From: Ottowia sp.
Lineage (GTDB): Bacteria; Pseudomonadota; Gammaproteobacteria; Burkholderiales; Burkholderiaceae_C
Reading direction: 5' to 3'
NCBI RefSeq assembly: GCF_016703145.1
Contig: NZ_JADJCO010000003.1
Location: 1,566,001 to 1,630,000, forward strand
DNA length: 64,000 nucleotides
Shown here: one piece after another, positions 1 through 8,327 of the stretch
Layout: every line of letters begins with the position of its first letter
Numbering within the stretch: the first letter of the stretch is position 1
Notes under the pieces: generated by a model
What the model was told of the DNA's origin: nothing
The model's database searches: none
The model's input: only the letters and a program-made list of their open reading frames with translations
Position numbers and translations under genes: made by a program

Positions 1-680
1 CCGGCATCGGCGGCGTCGGCTCCTGGGCGGCCGAGGCACTGGCGCGCAGCGGCGTGAGCGGGATCACCCTGATCGATCTGGACCACGTGGCCGAATCCAA
101 CGTCAACCGGCAGATCCACGCCCTGAGCGCCACACTGGGCCAGGCCAAGGTGTCGGCCATGCGCGAGCGCATCGCCCAGATCCACCCCGGCTGCGTGGTG
201 CATGAGGTGGATGCGTTCGTGGAGCCGGAGCACTGGCCGGGGATGCTGCCCGGGCCCGTCCACGCCGTCATCGACGCCTGCGACCAGGTGGCCGCCAAGG
301 TGGCGATGGCCGCCTGGGCGCGAGTCCGGCAAGCCTGCTTCATCACCGCCGGCGCGGCGGGCGGCAAGCGCCACGGCGAGCGCGTGGAGATCGCCGACAT
401 CGCGCAGGCCACGCACGACCCGCTGATCGCCCAGTTGCGCTCCCGCCTGCGCCGCCACCATGGCGCGCCGGCCGGCGGCCAGTGCATGGGCGTGCCAGCC
501 GTGTTCAGCCGCGAGAGCGTGGCCATGCCCGAGGCCTGCGAGTCCGCGGATCAGGTCGACGGTACGCTGAACTGCCACGGCTATGGCTCCAGTGTCGCCG
601 TCACCGCCACCTTCGGCCTGTGCGCGGCCGGCTGGGTGCTGGACCAAGTGGCCCTGGGGCGTGCCAAATCCACGCTATAA
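1..680 (+). CDS. tcdA: tRNA threonylcarbamoyladenosine dehydratase TcdA, 5' partial
   Basis: ThiF/E1-like ATPase that cyclises the t6A base at position 37 of ANN-decoding tRNAs. The reading frame is already open at base 3, and the first residues form the nucleotide-binding loop GIGGVGS followed by an acidic strand end (LIDLDHV) and an Asn-Arg-Gln segment typical of E1-like adenylating enzymes. The N-terminus lies outside the window. The remaining 226 or so residues reach a natural stop (TAA at 678-680). The C-terminal half has the Gly/Ala-rich and cysteine-containing segments of TcdA/CsdL. It is ordinary chromosomal flank, immediately upstream of tRNA-Lys. Other ThiF-family members are possible, but length and context favour TcdA. 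Confidence 0.85.
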   Translation, partial: GIGGVGSWAAEALARSGVSGITLIDLDHVAESNVNRQIHALSATLGQAKVSAMRERIAQIHPGCVVHEVDAFVEPEHWPGMLPGPVHAVIDACDQVAAKVAMAAWARVRQACFITAGAAGGKRHGERVEIADIAQATHDPLIAQLRSRLRRHHGAPAGGQCMGVPAVFSRESVAMPEACESADQVDGTLNCHGYGSSVAVTATFGLCAAGWVLDQVALGRAKSTL

Positions 681-681
681 T
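676..681 (+). promoter_or_regulatory. -10 box of the tRNA-Lys promoter
   Basis: A perfect TATAAT overlaps the stop codon of tcdA, about 42 bases before the tRNA. No good -35 box is visible at the expected spacing. Inferred from sequence only. Confidence 0.5.
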
Positions 682-722
682 GCAAGGCTTGCTGGAGTGC
701 TGACAAAGCAATCTGGCATCGG

Positions 723-798
723 GGGACGTTAGCTCAGTTGGTAGAGCAGCGGACTTTTAATCCGTTGGTCGGCAGTTCGAGCCTGCCACGTCCTACCA
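723..798 (+). tRNA. tRNA-Lys (anticodon TTT)
   Basis: This is a 76-nt cloverleaf. The acceptor stem GGGACGT pairs with ACGTCCT (one G-T pair), the D-loop is AGCTCAGTTGGTAGAGC, and the anticodon loop CTTTTAA gives anticodon TTT. The T-arm contains TTCGAGC, and CCA is encoded at 796-798. tRNA-Lys genes are frequent targets of P4-type integrases. The integrase here lies 3.3 kb downstream, with an insertion sequence and a phage fragment in between. I did not find a repeated tRNA 3' end further right. Confidence 0.95.
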
Positions 799-810
799 GT
801 CCACATAAGG

Positions 811-846
811 AAAGCCTGCTACTCAAAAGGTAGCAGGCTTTTTTCT
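811..846 (+). terminator. Rho-independent terminator after tRNA-Lys
   Basis: A perfect 12-bp stem (AAAGCCTGCTAC/GTAGCAGGCTTT) has a 7-nt loop and is followed by a T-run. It sits 12 bases after the tRNA and directly abuts the insertion-sequence end. Confidence 0.85.
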
Positions 847-847
847 T

Positions 848-1677
848 GGCTATGTTCCCGTTGAGTGTGGAAAGACGCCAACAGCCGCGAGGAGCAATGC
901 TTGCGGGGTTTGCAGGCGATGGGTATCCAGAGCGCGGCGCCAGCCCAGGTAGTTGGGCAGATATCGAGTGGCCACGCCATGAAACTTGTTGAGCCATTGG
1001 CGCAGGCGGCTGTGATACGCATTGACGTTCTGCACATGGAATGCGCCCTTGACGCGAATACCTGCGGACAGATTGACCGATTCATGCGTGATGCGGGCAG
1101 CGCGCTTCAGCTGGCGCGCACCCTTGTGGGATTCGAGCAGATACGTCTCGTCGGCCTCGGTAATGCCGTTCAGGTGGGCGGGGCAATCATCTTTGGCCCA
1201 TTGCAGGAGGCGGTGGCGCCAACGAAAGCTGGTGTTGCGATGGACACCGCTGTGCGCGCCGCTTGCCGGATGGTCTGGGAGTCGAGCATGCATTGCAGAT
1301 AGTGCAGCCACTTGGATTTGAGCCGCAGGCGTGCCAAGGGCGTACCGGTCAAGGCGTTGAAGGTCTTGCCGCAAGCCACACAACGGTAGCGCGGCAAGCC
1401 GTGCGCCTGGCCGTGGCGGTACAGGTGAGTGCCAGCGCAGTGCGGGCACCGAGGGGTGCGCTGCAGGCGAGACTGGATGATTTGCTGTGCTTGCTCGGGG
1501 CTGCACTGCTGGTGCAGTGCGCTCTCAAGTTCAATGCGTTGCTCGTGCGTGAGGCCCTGCAGCCCGGTGAGCAATCGTTTGGAGGTGCGTGAGTCCATTG
1601 AAGTCTCCCGGCAGTCCTACATGGACGTTGGACTGGGGGAGATTCCGGACGGTTCAACACTTAACGAAGACAGAGCC
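848..1677. mobile_element. IS1595-family insertion-sequence remnant
   Basis: An approximately 830-bp element is bounded by matching terminal inverted repeats of about 27 bp. The left one (848-874) begins GGCTATGTTCCC and the right one, read on the minus strand from 1677, begins GGCTCTGTCTTC. Both continue with GTT(g/a)AGTGT(g/t)GAA. The only gene inside is a broken transposase. The flanking octamers (tttttctt left, aaagtttt right) are not a target duplication, so at least one side has been rearranged since insertion. The family assignment rests on the transposase sequence. Confidence 0.75.
850..1598 (-). pseudogene. IS1595/ISXO2-like transposase, frameshifted and internally deleted
   Basis: The N-terminal part has two CxxC pairs (CPHC and CVAC, a zinc-ribbon) and the LTGTPLARLRLKSKW segment typical of IS1595-family transposases. 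Near 1254 the frame shifts and continues as HSGVHRNTSFRWRHR, followed by the GITEADETYLLES stretch that holds the first catalytic Asp. After KGARQLKRAAR the frame jumps straight to the C-terminal segment THESVNLSAGIRVKGAFHV. The middle, expected to contain the second Asp and more, is therefore missing. The total of about 250 codons is short for the roughly 300-residue family. It cannot encode an active enzyme. Restoring one C at the frameshift would not repair the internal deletion. Confidence 0.8.
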
Positions 1678-1706
1678 AAAGTTTTTGTCGGGGTAGGCGG
1701 TGCCGG

Positions 1707-1886
1707 TCATGGCATGGCCCCCAGCTTCGCCAGCCGCTCGCGCCCGGCGGCGGTCAGGAAATATCGGCCGGGCCGGCAGGTTCTCCCGTCGCGGTCGGTC
1801 GCCGTCATCAGTTGCATGTCGATGGCGTCGAACCCGATCTTGCTGCGGATTTTTGCGATGACATCGGGGAAGCCCCGGCGATCCGA
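1707..1886 (-). pseudogene. C-terminal fragment of an unidentified gene
   Basis: The minus strand stays open for about 59 codons before a stop at 1707-1709. It encodes a charged segment with DVIAKIRSKIGFDAIDMQ and then RYFLTAAGRERLAKLG, which resembles the end of a small winged-helix or phage regulatory protein. It has no start, and it ends where the plus-strand phage fragment begins at about 1862-1890. This marks a recombination join. Function not recognised. Confidence 0.35.
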
Positions 1887-3901
1887 TCAAGGGCTTCGCG
1901 CGCCAGCCCGCCGGGGGCGGCCAGCAGGGCGGCGAGCAGATCGCCACCGCCCTGCAGGATCTGAATGAATGGGCGGTGCTGCCCGAGAACGCCGGCAAGA
2001 CCTTCGGCGACTACCTGGACGCGCGCCCGAACGCGGCGCTGCAAACGGCCATCGCCACGGCCGTTGGCGGCGGCGCCCAGGTGGCCACGGTGAAGGCGGC
2101 CGGCTGGGCGGTGAACCGCGCCGACTACCAGGCCGAGAAAGCCCGGCAGGCCGAGCTGCGCAACCAGGTGCTGGCAGAGCTGAACACCCTGGCCCAAGCC
2201 AACAAGGTGCTGCAGCGCAGCCCCGAGACGTTCCAGGAGTTCGTCGCCAAGGCCACCGAGGACGGCCCGCTGCAGTCGGTCTACATCGACGGCCAGACCC
2301 TGATGCAGTCCGGCCTGGCCGAGCAGGTGGCCGCCATCAGCCCGGCCGTGGCCGAACAGGTGCAGCAGGCCGCGCAGACCGGGGGCGCGGTGGCCATCCC
2401 CGTGGACGAGTACGCCGCCCGCATCGCGCCGACCGACCTCGCGCAGCAGTTGCAGCCGCACCTGCGCACCGAGGCAGACGGGTTCAGCCAAGCCGAGGCG
2501 CAGCAGTACATGCAGAGCCAGGGCGAGCAACTGCAGGCCGACCTCGACCGCGCCGTGGCCGACAGCCAGCAGGGCGATGCCTTCCGCGCCAGCGCGGACG
2601 TGGTGACGGGGCAGATTCGCCAGCAGCTCGACCGGGCGGCGCGCTTCCGGCCCGAGGTCAACGACGCCTATTCCCGCGTGGTGGGCGCCTACTTCGCCAC
2701 GCGCGCGGCGCAGTTGGGTGTGACGCCCGAGGCGCTGTTCGAGCGGCGCATGCTGACGGTGGGCGCGGAGAGCGTGCTGGGCGGGGACGTGCTGAACCAG
2801 GCGCTGGCCTCGCAGCCGCCCAAGGGCTGGGTGCACGTCACCAGCGGCGAAGAAGCGGCGCAGATGTGGGAAGGCGAGGGGGCGCAGGCGGTGTTCTGGA
2901 CCGACCTGGGCGGCAAGCTGGCGCAGGATGCGCCCGAGCTGGCTGGCTACTCGCACTCACTCGACAGAAGCCGCGTGGATCACATCCGCAAGAACCACGG
3001 CGACAGCAAGGCGGAAGCCTCGCGCGGCCAAGTGGCGGTCACGGCGCAAGACCTCGCCCGAGTGCCAGAGATGGTGACCAGCTACGACGCCATCAACGCC
3101 AATGTGCCCGTCAAGAACGAGCAGGGCAACCAGATGCTGCGTGGCTTGGTGTTCGCCAAGAAATTTGAGGATGGGGTGTTGGTCTATACGGGCGTGGTAT
3201 CCCGCAAGCGCCAAGATGTACGCGGCGCGACCATGTGGAAGTATCCCCCAACGATTGATGCTCAGACCGCCATAGAGCGGGCCACCGCCAATCTAACGTC
3301 CGAAACGCTTGGGGGCATGAGTGGCACTCTACCAGATCAAGGCGGCTCCTACAACCAAGGCGCCGACCAGACCGACACGCCCGAGTTCGAGCGCTGGTTC
3401 GGCGACAGCAAGGTGGTGGACGCAGAGGGCAAGCCGCTGGTGGTGTACCACGGCACTTCCGCCGACTTCGATGCGTTCGATATGGGCGCGGACAAGCGCG
3501 GCGTGGGCGGTGCTTGGTTCAGCGACAGCCACAACTACGCCTATGACATGGCAGGGGGCAGGGATGGGCGCGTGATCGACGCTTACCTCAGCCTGAAGAA
3601 CCCAAAGGTTGTCGATGTGATGGCCGAGGCCGCCCGTGTCGCCGATGAGTTGGGGATGGATGCGCCAACCGATTCGATGGAGGCACAAGAGTTCTTGGCC
3701 GGTGGCATGGGTTGGGATTCCGTTGTCGGCGACATGGTGAGCGAAGCGAAGCGCGAAGGACATGACGGCCTCATCATCACGTCGTTCGCGGACGGCCGCA
3801 CCGTGGACACCACGGCATACATCGCCTTCCGCTCCGAGCAGATCAATCCAGCCGATCCCAACATCCTGCACCACTATCGAAAAACTGACGTAACGTGTTG
3901 A
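1862..3901 (+). pseudogene. 3' fragment of a phage/MGE polyvalent protein with nuclease-like and ADP-ribosyltransferase-like domains
   Basis: The frame is open from the stop at 1859-1861 without an ATG. A GTG at 1976 is the first possible start and would give 641 residues, but homologous sequence continues upstream (LNEW before it), so the 5' end is lost. Counting from 1976, the first 270 residues are helical and Gln/Ala rich, like the linkers of giant phage polyvalent proteins. Residues about 310-430 (HIRKNHGD through KRQDVRGATMWKYPP) resemble the barnase/EndoU/ColicinE5-RelE-like nuclease family of such proteins. Residues about 465-640 (FERWFGDSKVVD, VVYHGTSADF, GGAWFSD, DGLIITSF) match the polyvalent ADP-ribosyltransferase family. 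The last few residues (HHYRKTDVTC) look read-through. It is probably a prophage relic, not part of the ICE. Confidence 0.6.
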
Positions 3902-4115
3902 TTTATAAAGAAATACGTCACAGCAGCTATCGGTAGCTATCGCCGGCCAGCAAAACAGGTTGACGGTAGAACTGACGGTAAGAACTGGAGGTCGGATTAA
4001 GACCCTCCCGTTTACTATTGAGACCAAACCGGTCTTTGACGGTAAAGCGCTCCCCTGGAAAGCTTGTTTCATGCGGCTTTCCGGGCATCGACAGGTCTCC
4101 TGACCCCTGACGGTA
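3886..4115. repeat. Direct and inverted repeats upstream of the integrase (possible att/arm region)
   Basis: Four copies of TGACGGTA lie in direct orientation at 3961, 3973, 4037 and 4108. A TGACGTA/TACGTCA inverted pair lies at 3886-3892 and 3914-3920, and AGCTATCG is repeated at about 3926 and 3936. Clustered short direct repeats next to a tyrosine integrase gene are typical of arm-type integrase or excisionase sites, or of an autoregulatory operator. Function is inferred. Confidence 0.45.
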
Positions 4116-4146
4116 AAAGCCGTCACGAAACAGGAGAAAAACCTCG

Positions 4147-5403
4147 ATGCTTACCGACACAGCACTGCGCAATCTGAAGCCTAAGTCCAAGCCCTACAAG
4201 GCTTCGGACCGCGATGGGATGTACGTGACGGTATCGACCGCCGGTACCGTCACCTTCCGCTACGATTACCGTCTCAACGGGCGCCGTGAGACCCTGACCA
4301 TCGGCCGCTATGGCGCTGGTGGCATCTCGCTGGCGCTGGCCCGAGAAAAGCTGCTCGACGCCAAGAAGGCCGTCGCTGCTGGCCGCTCCCCGGCACTGGA
4401 AAAGCAGCGCGAGAAACGCCGGCTGACGGCGGCCAAGAACTTCGGCGACGTGGCCCTCAAGTGGCTGGCGGACGCCCGGATGGCTGACAGCACGCGCGCG
4501 ATGCGCAAGCACGTCGTCGATCGGGACATCCTGCCGGCGTTCCAGAATCGGCTGCTCAACGAAATCACCGCGGACGACCTGCGAGCCTTGTGCAGCAAGG
4601 TGAAGGCGCGCGGGGCGCCTGCCACCGCGGTGCATGTTCGCGACATCGTGAAGCAGGTCTATGCCTTCGCCATCCTGCACGGCGAGAAGGTGGACAACCC
4701 GGCCAGCGATGTGGCGGCGGCCTCGATCGCGACCTTCGTGCCGAAAGACAGGGCGCTGTCGCCGGCGGAAATCCGGCTGGCGTTCCATCAGCTGGAGTCC
4801 ATCGCGACGTATCCGACGATCCGCCTGGCGCTGCGCATGGTCCTGCTGACCCTGGTGCGCAAGAGCGAATTGATCGAGGCCACCTGGAGCGAGATCGACT
4901 TCGAGAATGCCACCTGGACGATCCCGAAGCAGCGCATGAAGGGGCGCAACCCGCATGTGATCTACCTGTCACGGCAGGCCCTGGACATCCTCGTGGCGCT
5001 GCACACCTGCGCTGCTGGCTCGAAGTTCGTGCTGCCCTCGCGCTACGAGCCGATCCGTTGCATGTCGCATGCGACCCTGAACCGGGTGACCCAGCTCATC
5101 GTGGCGCGGGCCAAGGCGGCCGCTCTGCCGCTGGAGCCCTTCACCGTGCATGACCTGCGCCGTACCGGCTCGACGCTGCTCAACGAAGTGGGCTTCAACG
5201 GCGACTGGATCGAGAAGTGCCTGGCCCACGAAGAGGGGCGAACCTCCCGTTCGGTCTACAACAAGGCCGAATACGCCGAGCAGCGGCGCCACATGCTGCA
5301 GGAGTGGGCGGACATGGTTGATGCCTGGATTGACGGGCGGACCTATGTCCCGACCTTGCAGCCGGAGAACGTGCCGGTGCCAGTGCTCAGCGCGGCCTTG
5401 TGA
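4147..5403 (+). CDS. int: P4-type tyrosine site-specific integrase
   Basis: This 418-residue recombinase should catalyse ICE integration and excision. Residues 1-90 form the DUF4102-type arm-binding domain (LTDTALRNLKPKSKPYKASD, then the IGRYG segment). About 100-190 is the core-binding SAM-like domain, and 210-390 the catalytic domain. Visible catalytic residues are Arg238 (LVRKSE), His335 and Arg338 (VHDLRR), His363 in LAHE where many relatives have LGH, and nucleophile Tyr371 (SVYNK). The length is normal. An AGGAG lies 8 bases before the ATG. It points into the element, away from tRNA-Lys, and is followed by a strong hairpin before the AbiE pair. The target site is not evident. Confidence 0.9.
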   Translation: MLTDTALRNLKPKSKPYKASDRDGMYVTVSTAGTVTFRYDYRLNGRRETLTIGRYGAGGISLALAREKLLDAKKAVAAGRSPALEKQREKRRLTAAKNFGDVALKWLADARMADSTRAMRKHVVDRDILPAFQNRLLNEITADDLRALCSKVKARGAPATAVHVRDIVKQVYAFAILHGEKVDNPASDVAAASIATFVPKDRALSPAEIRLAFHQLESIATYPTIRLALRMVLLTLVRKSELIEATWSEIDFENATWTIPKQRMKGRNPHVIYLSRQALDILVALHTCAAGSKFVLPSRYEPIRCMSHATLNRVTQLIVARAKAAALPLEPFTVHDLRRTGSTLLNEVGFNGDWIEKCLAHEEGRTSRSVYNKAEYAEQRRHMLQEWADMVDAWIDGRTYVPTLQPENVPVPVLSAAL

Positions 5404-5471
5404 GGTGGGGACCGCATGATGACTGCATCTGGGCTCGTTGCCGTTGGGCAGCGGACGGTTTGCTTTTGTCT

Positions 5472-5501
5472 GAAAAAGATCACTCAAGGTGACTCTTTTT
5501 C
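5472..5501. terminator. Hairpin between int and abiE, probable terminator
   Basis: GAAAAAGATCAC (5472-5483) pairs with GTGACTCTTTTTC (5489-5501) with one bulged base and a 5-nt loop. The stem base is an A-run opposite a T-run, so it could terminate transcription in either direction. It separates int from the AbiE operon. Confidence 0.55.
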
Positions 5502-5547
5502 GTTGATCTCAAACCATCCGGTCTTGGCGATGGTTTATGAATCTGCT

Positions 5548-5574
5548 ATTTTGAGCACTATGGATGCTCAAAAT
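5548..5574. promoter_or_regulatory. Inverted repeat over the abiEi start, probable AbiEi operator
   Basis: Nine-base arms, ATTTTGAGC at 5548-5556 and GCTCAAAAT at 5566-5574, flank the ATG at 5560. A second inverted pair, AAACCAT/ATGGTTT, lies just upstream (5511-5517 and 5530-5536). AbiEi antitoxins are known to repress their own operon by binding inverted repeats upstream of it, so autoregulation here is a reasonable inference. Confidence 0.55.
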
Positions 5575-6380
5575 TCAGGAAAACTGAACCATCTGCTGGC
5601 CGAACTGGGCGATACACGCTTGGTGTCCAGCCGCTGGCTGCGGGCGCATGGCTATTCCAACAGCCTGGTCGCGCGCTATGTCGCCAGCGGTTGGCTGGTG
5701 TCGCCCGCGCGGGGTGTCTACCTGCGCAAGGGAGGGCGATTGCAGTGGGAGGGCATGGTCCGCAGCCTGCAGCTCGGGGAGGGCTCGTCGCTGCACGTCG
5801 GAGGGCGTTTTGCGCTGACCCAGCAGGGACACGAGCACTACCTGCGCCTGGGCGATGCCGGGACGGTGACCCTCTACGGGCCGGACCGACCGCCGGGCTG
5901 GGTGGACAAGCTGTCCATGGCGCAGCGCTTCGAATACCTGGGCAAGGGGCCGCTCGATCTGCCTGCCGTCTCGTTCACGGACGACATGTCCGAGGCGGCA
6001 CTGTCGGCGCAGGGGCTGGCCTGGTACCGGGCCGGGCCCAGCACCGACCCCTGGTGTGCTCCTCGCCCGAGCGGGCGATGCTGGAGCTGTGCGATGGCGT
6101 GTCGGATGCCGCAGGGGTCTACGAGGTCGATGCGCTCATGCAGGCCATGACCACGCTGCGGCCGCAGCGGGTCGGCCTGCTATTGCGGCATTGCCGCAGC
6201 ATCAAGGCCACGCGGCTGTTCCTGGCCCTGGCTGATCGCCATCGGCATGCATGGCTGACGCATGTGTCGCTCGAAGGCGTTGACCTGGGCCGAGGCAAGC
6301 GCGCGCTCGTGCCCGGCGGGCGCTTGCATCCCACCTACCAGATCACCTTGCCGGGAGACCTCGATGAGCACCTGGCTTGA
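5560..6380 (+). pseudogene. abiEi: AbiEi-type antitoxin/transcriptional repressor, one-base frameshift
   Basis: This is the antitoxin half of a type IV toxin-antitoxin/phage-exclusion pair. The ATG at 5560 gives an N-terminal winged helix (LVSSRWLRAHGYSNSLVARYVASGWLVSPARGVYLRKGG). The protein continues normally to residue about 163 (AGPSTDP) and then leaves frame. Adding one C in the CCCC run at 6048-6051 restores the expected continuation LVCSSPERAMLELCDGVSD and runs to the stop at 6378-6380, about 274 residues. As written it would be truncated. It overlaps abiEii by 17 bases. If the frameshift is real, an uncoupled toxin would be expected to be harmful, so sequencing error is the likelier reading. 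Confidence 0.75.
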
Positions 6381-7311
6381 CCATTGGGATCAGCGCTACA
6401 CGGACCGCGTGCGGCTGCTGGTCGAGATCCTGCCGGTGCTGGCGCAGGAGCCGCGCTTCGCGCTCAAAGGCGGCACGGCCATCAATCTGTTCGAGCACGA
6501 TCTGCCGCGCCTGTCGGTGGACATCGATCTGGCTTGGCTGCCGGTGCATGACTATGCCGAGGATGCGAGGCTGATTGCCGAAGCGCTCGGACAACTGGCC
6601 GACAAGCTGCGTGCGCGGCCTTTGCAACTGCAGGTGCAGGCCTCGGCGGGCGAGGGCGGGGCGGTCACGCGGCTGGTGGCCAGTCGCGGCCGCGCGCGCG
6701 TGCAGATCGAGACAACACCGGTCATGCGCGGCACGGTGCATCCGGTGCGCAGCATGGTCGTGCGCCCACGCGTGGAGGAGGCGTTCGGCTTCGCCGAGGT
6801 GCAGGTTCTGGATTTCGCCGACCTCTATGCCGGCAAGCTGGCGGCGGCGCTGTCGCGGCAGCATCCGCGCGATCTCTTCGACGTAGGCTTGCTGCTGCAG
6901 GAGGAGCGGGCGAATGAAGCGCTCTGGCGCACTTTCCTCGTGTACCTGACGTGCAGCCCCAAGCCGGCCTGGGAAATGCTGGCACCCCGCGTGTCTGCGG
7001 ATTTCGAGGCTACCTTCGAGGCCCATTTCAAGGGCATGACATCCGAGCCTATCAGCGTGGCTGCCTTGCTGGAAAGCCGCGAGCGCCTGTTGGCGCGCGT
7101 AGCGCATTGGTTGGATGGGCCGTCGCGAGCCTTTCTGCAATCCGTCGAGGATGAGAAGCCGGATTTCAATCTGATCGGACTTGCCCATGCGGCCGAGTTG
7201 CCGGGTGTGCGACGCAAGCTTCACAACCTGGCGCAGCGCACGGCCGCCAAGCGTGCAACTGATCGCCGGCAGCTTGACGAAACGCTGGCGCGGATCGCTG
7301 GTGCCAGATGA
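6364..7311 (+). CDS. abiEii: AbiEii-type nucleotidyltransferase toxin
   Basis: A 315-residue DUF1814/nucleotidyltransferase-fold protein, the toxin partner of AbiEi. The signature KGGTAINLF lies at residues 35-43 and the metal-binding acidic pair at DIDLAW, near 53. A later DLYAGKLAAALSRQHPRDLFDV segment matches the conserved Lys and Asp of the family. The known family action is bacteriostatic nucleotidyl transfer to tRNA or GTP binding, causing phage abortive infection and element maintenance. It overlaps the antitoxin end and the following small gene, so the three form one operon. The sequence appears intact. Confidence 0.85.
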   Translation: MSTWLDHWDQRYTDRVRLLVEILPVLAQEPRFALKGGTAINLFEHDLPRLSVDIDLAWLPVHDYAEDARLIAEALGQLADKLRARPLQLQVQASAGEGGAVTRLVASRGRARVQIETTPVMRGTVHPVRSMVVRPRVEEAFGFAEVQVLDFADLYAGKLAAALSRQHPRDLFDVGLLLQEERANEALWRTFLVYLTCSPKPAWEMLAPRVSADFEATFEAHFKGMTSEPISVAALLESRERLLARVAHWLDGPSRAFLQSVEDEKPDFNLIGLAHAAELPGVRRKLHNLAQRTAAKRATDRRQLDETLARIAGAR

Positions 7312-7571
7312 CGAAGGAGGCTACCGCGATGGTTCACGATTTCACGCTGGTCTATGCACTGGACTCGGGCATGGGGTCGCAGGAGGATGTCCTTCGCCGG
7401 CTGGCGGACAGCGACTGCGCCGATGCCACGGGCGGTTGGGGGCGGCCGGGTCATGTCGGCCTGGCTTTCAGCAGGAAGGCGAGTGACCGCGATGCTGCGG
7501 TCACACTTGCCACGGCGAAGATGGCACAGGCGCTGCCGGGAGCGGTACTGGTCCGGGTGGATGCCGCGTAG
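7308..7571 (+). CDS. Conserved hypothetical small protein coupled to AbiE
   Basis: An 87-residue protein whose ATG overlaps the abiEii stop (ATGA). The likely functional start may be Met8 (MVHDFTLVYAL). It is mildly hydrophilic and has a DVLRRLADSDCADATGGWGRPGHVGLAFSR segment that suggests an alpha/beta fold. No signal peptide or membrane span is seen. It is the third gene of the AbiE operon and close to the convergent AlpA gene. Family not recognised. Confidence 0.6.
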   Translation: MTKEATAMVHDFTLVYALDSGMGSQEDVLRRLADSDCADATGGWGRPGHVGLAFSRKASDRDAAVTLATAKMAQALPGAVLVRVDAA

Positions 7572-7596
7572 CCGCTGCAGCCATTTGATGGTGACG

Positions 7597-7962
7597 TCAT
7601 CCTCGAATAGGGCGGTGCCGGCGCAGCCTCACGTCCGGTCCGCTCGACGTGCTGGTCTTCGCTGATCGAGAGGCTTGCTTGCGGCCTTCGATCCAGGCTT
7701 CGACTTCTGCCAAGTCCCAGACGACGCACCGGGCGGTGAGGCGGAAGCGGCGCGGGAATTCGCCGCGCTGTTCCATTTCGTAGATCGTCGTCTCTGCCAG
7801 AGGCACGATCTGGTGCAACTCGTGACGGCGGATGGTACGGCGGAAAGGCAAAGGAAACTTTGCAGGAAACTGGGGCAGGTTGTCATAGCCATCCGTGCCG
7901 GGATACGGTGCGTGCGCCTGCGGCTCCTCGTGTTCAGCGACGTGTTCCATGCGAACGTGCAT
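7597..7962 (-). CDS. AlpA-family DNA-binding regulator
   Basis: A 121-residue protein from ATG 7962 (an alternative Met lies at 7950). The central segment LHQIVPLAETTIYEMEQRGEFPRRFRLTARCVVWDLAEVEAWIEGRK is the AlpA/excisionase-like winged helix-turn-helix. Such proteins regulate integrase genes or act as excision factors in P4-type elements. It lies last in the long minus-strand conjugation operon, 107 bases after the DUF2274 gene, and converges on the AbiE operon. Its most likely target is the integrase region. Confidence 0.75.
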   Translation of the reverse strand: MHVRMEHVAEHEEPQAHAPYPGTDGYDNLPQFPAKFPLPFRRTIRRHELHQIVPLAETTIYEMEQRGEFPRRFRLTARCVVWDLAEVEAWIEGRKQASRSAKTSTSSGPDVRLRRHRPIRG

Positions 7963-8069
7963 TGATGACTCCCAGTAGATCTCTGTGCATACGGAGCCAT
8001 GGTGACTATCGGCAGCAATTGGTACAACTCGCTGTGGCGAAGCGAGGAGGGCACCATCTAATCTACGCA

Positions 8070-8327
8070 TCACGGTGACGTCGTATCTCGCGCTGCCCGC
8101 TTCTGTTGCACGTGCGATTGAGAGCGAAATCCCCGATCCCCCGTCATGAAGGCTTCCAACATATGCGGGATCAGTGTCATCGCATCCACGGCCTCGCCAT
8201 ACGCCTGCGTGTGAAGCATTGCATAGCGGTCCAAGTCCGCCTTCAAGCTGGCCGGACACGCGAAGGTCAGCTTGCTGGATTCGAGTTTCGGGAGCGGGCC
8301 AAGCCGCAATTTTCTGGTCGTGCTCAT
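8070..8327 (-). CDS. DUF2274 family protein
   Basis: An 85-residue protein. LRLGPLPKLESSKLTFACPASLKADLDRYAMLHTQAYGEAVDA is characteristic of DUF2274 proteins, which follow trbI in Tn4371-like elements and resemble ribbon-helix-helix DNA-binding proteins. The ATG overlaps the trbI stop, so it is translationally coupled. Role unknown; a regulatory function is inferred from the fold-like pattern. Confidence 0.8.
   Translation of the reverse strand: MSTTRKLRLGPLPKLESSKLTFACPASLKADLDRYAMLHTQAYGEAVDAMTLIPHMLEAFMTGDRGFRSQSHVQQKRAARDTTSP

Noticed and set aside
723..798. tRNA-Lys 3' end as the ICE attachment site
   Set aside because: No second copy of the tRNA 3' end was recognised near the integrase or at the right end, and unrelated debris lies between tRNA and integrase.
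1808..2956. Long open frame (382 codons) on the minus strand opposite the phage polyvalent fragment
   Set aside because: It is the antisense of a better-supported coding frame with recognisable domains; its Leu/Arg/His-rich translation is typical of high-GC shadow frames.
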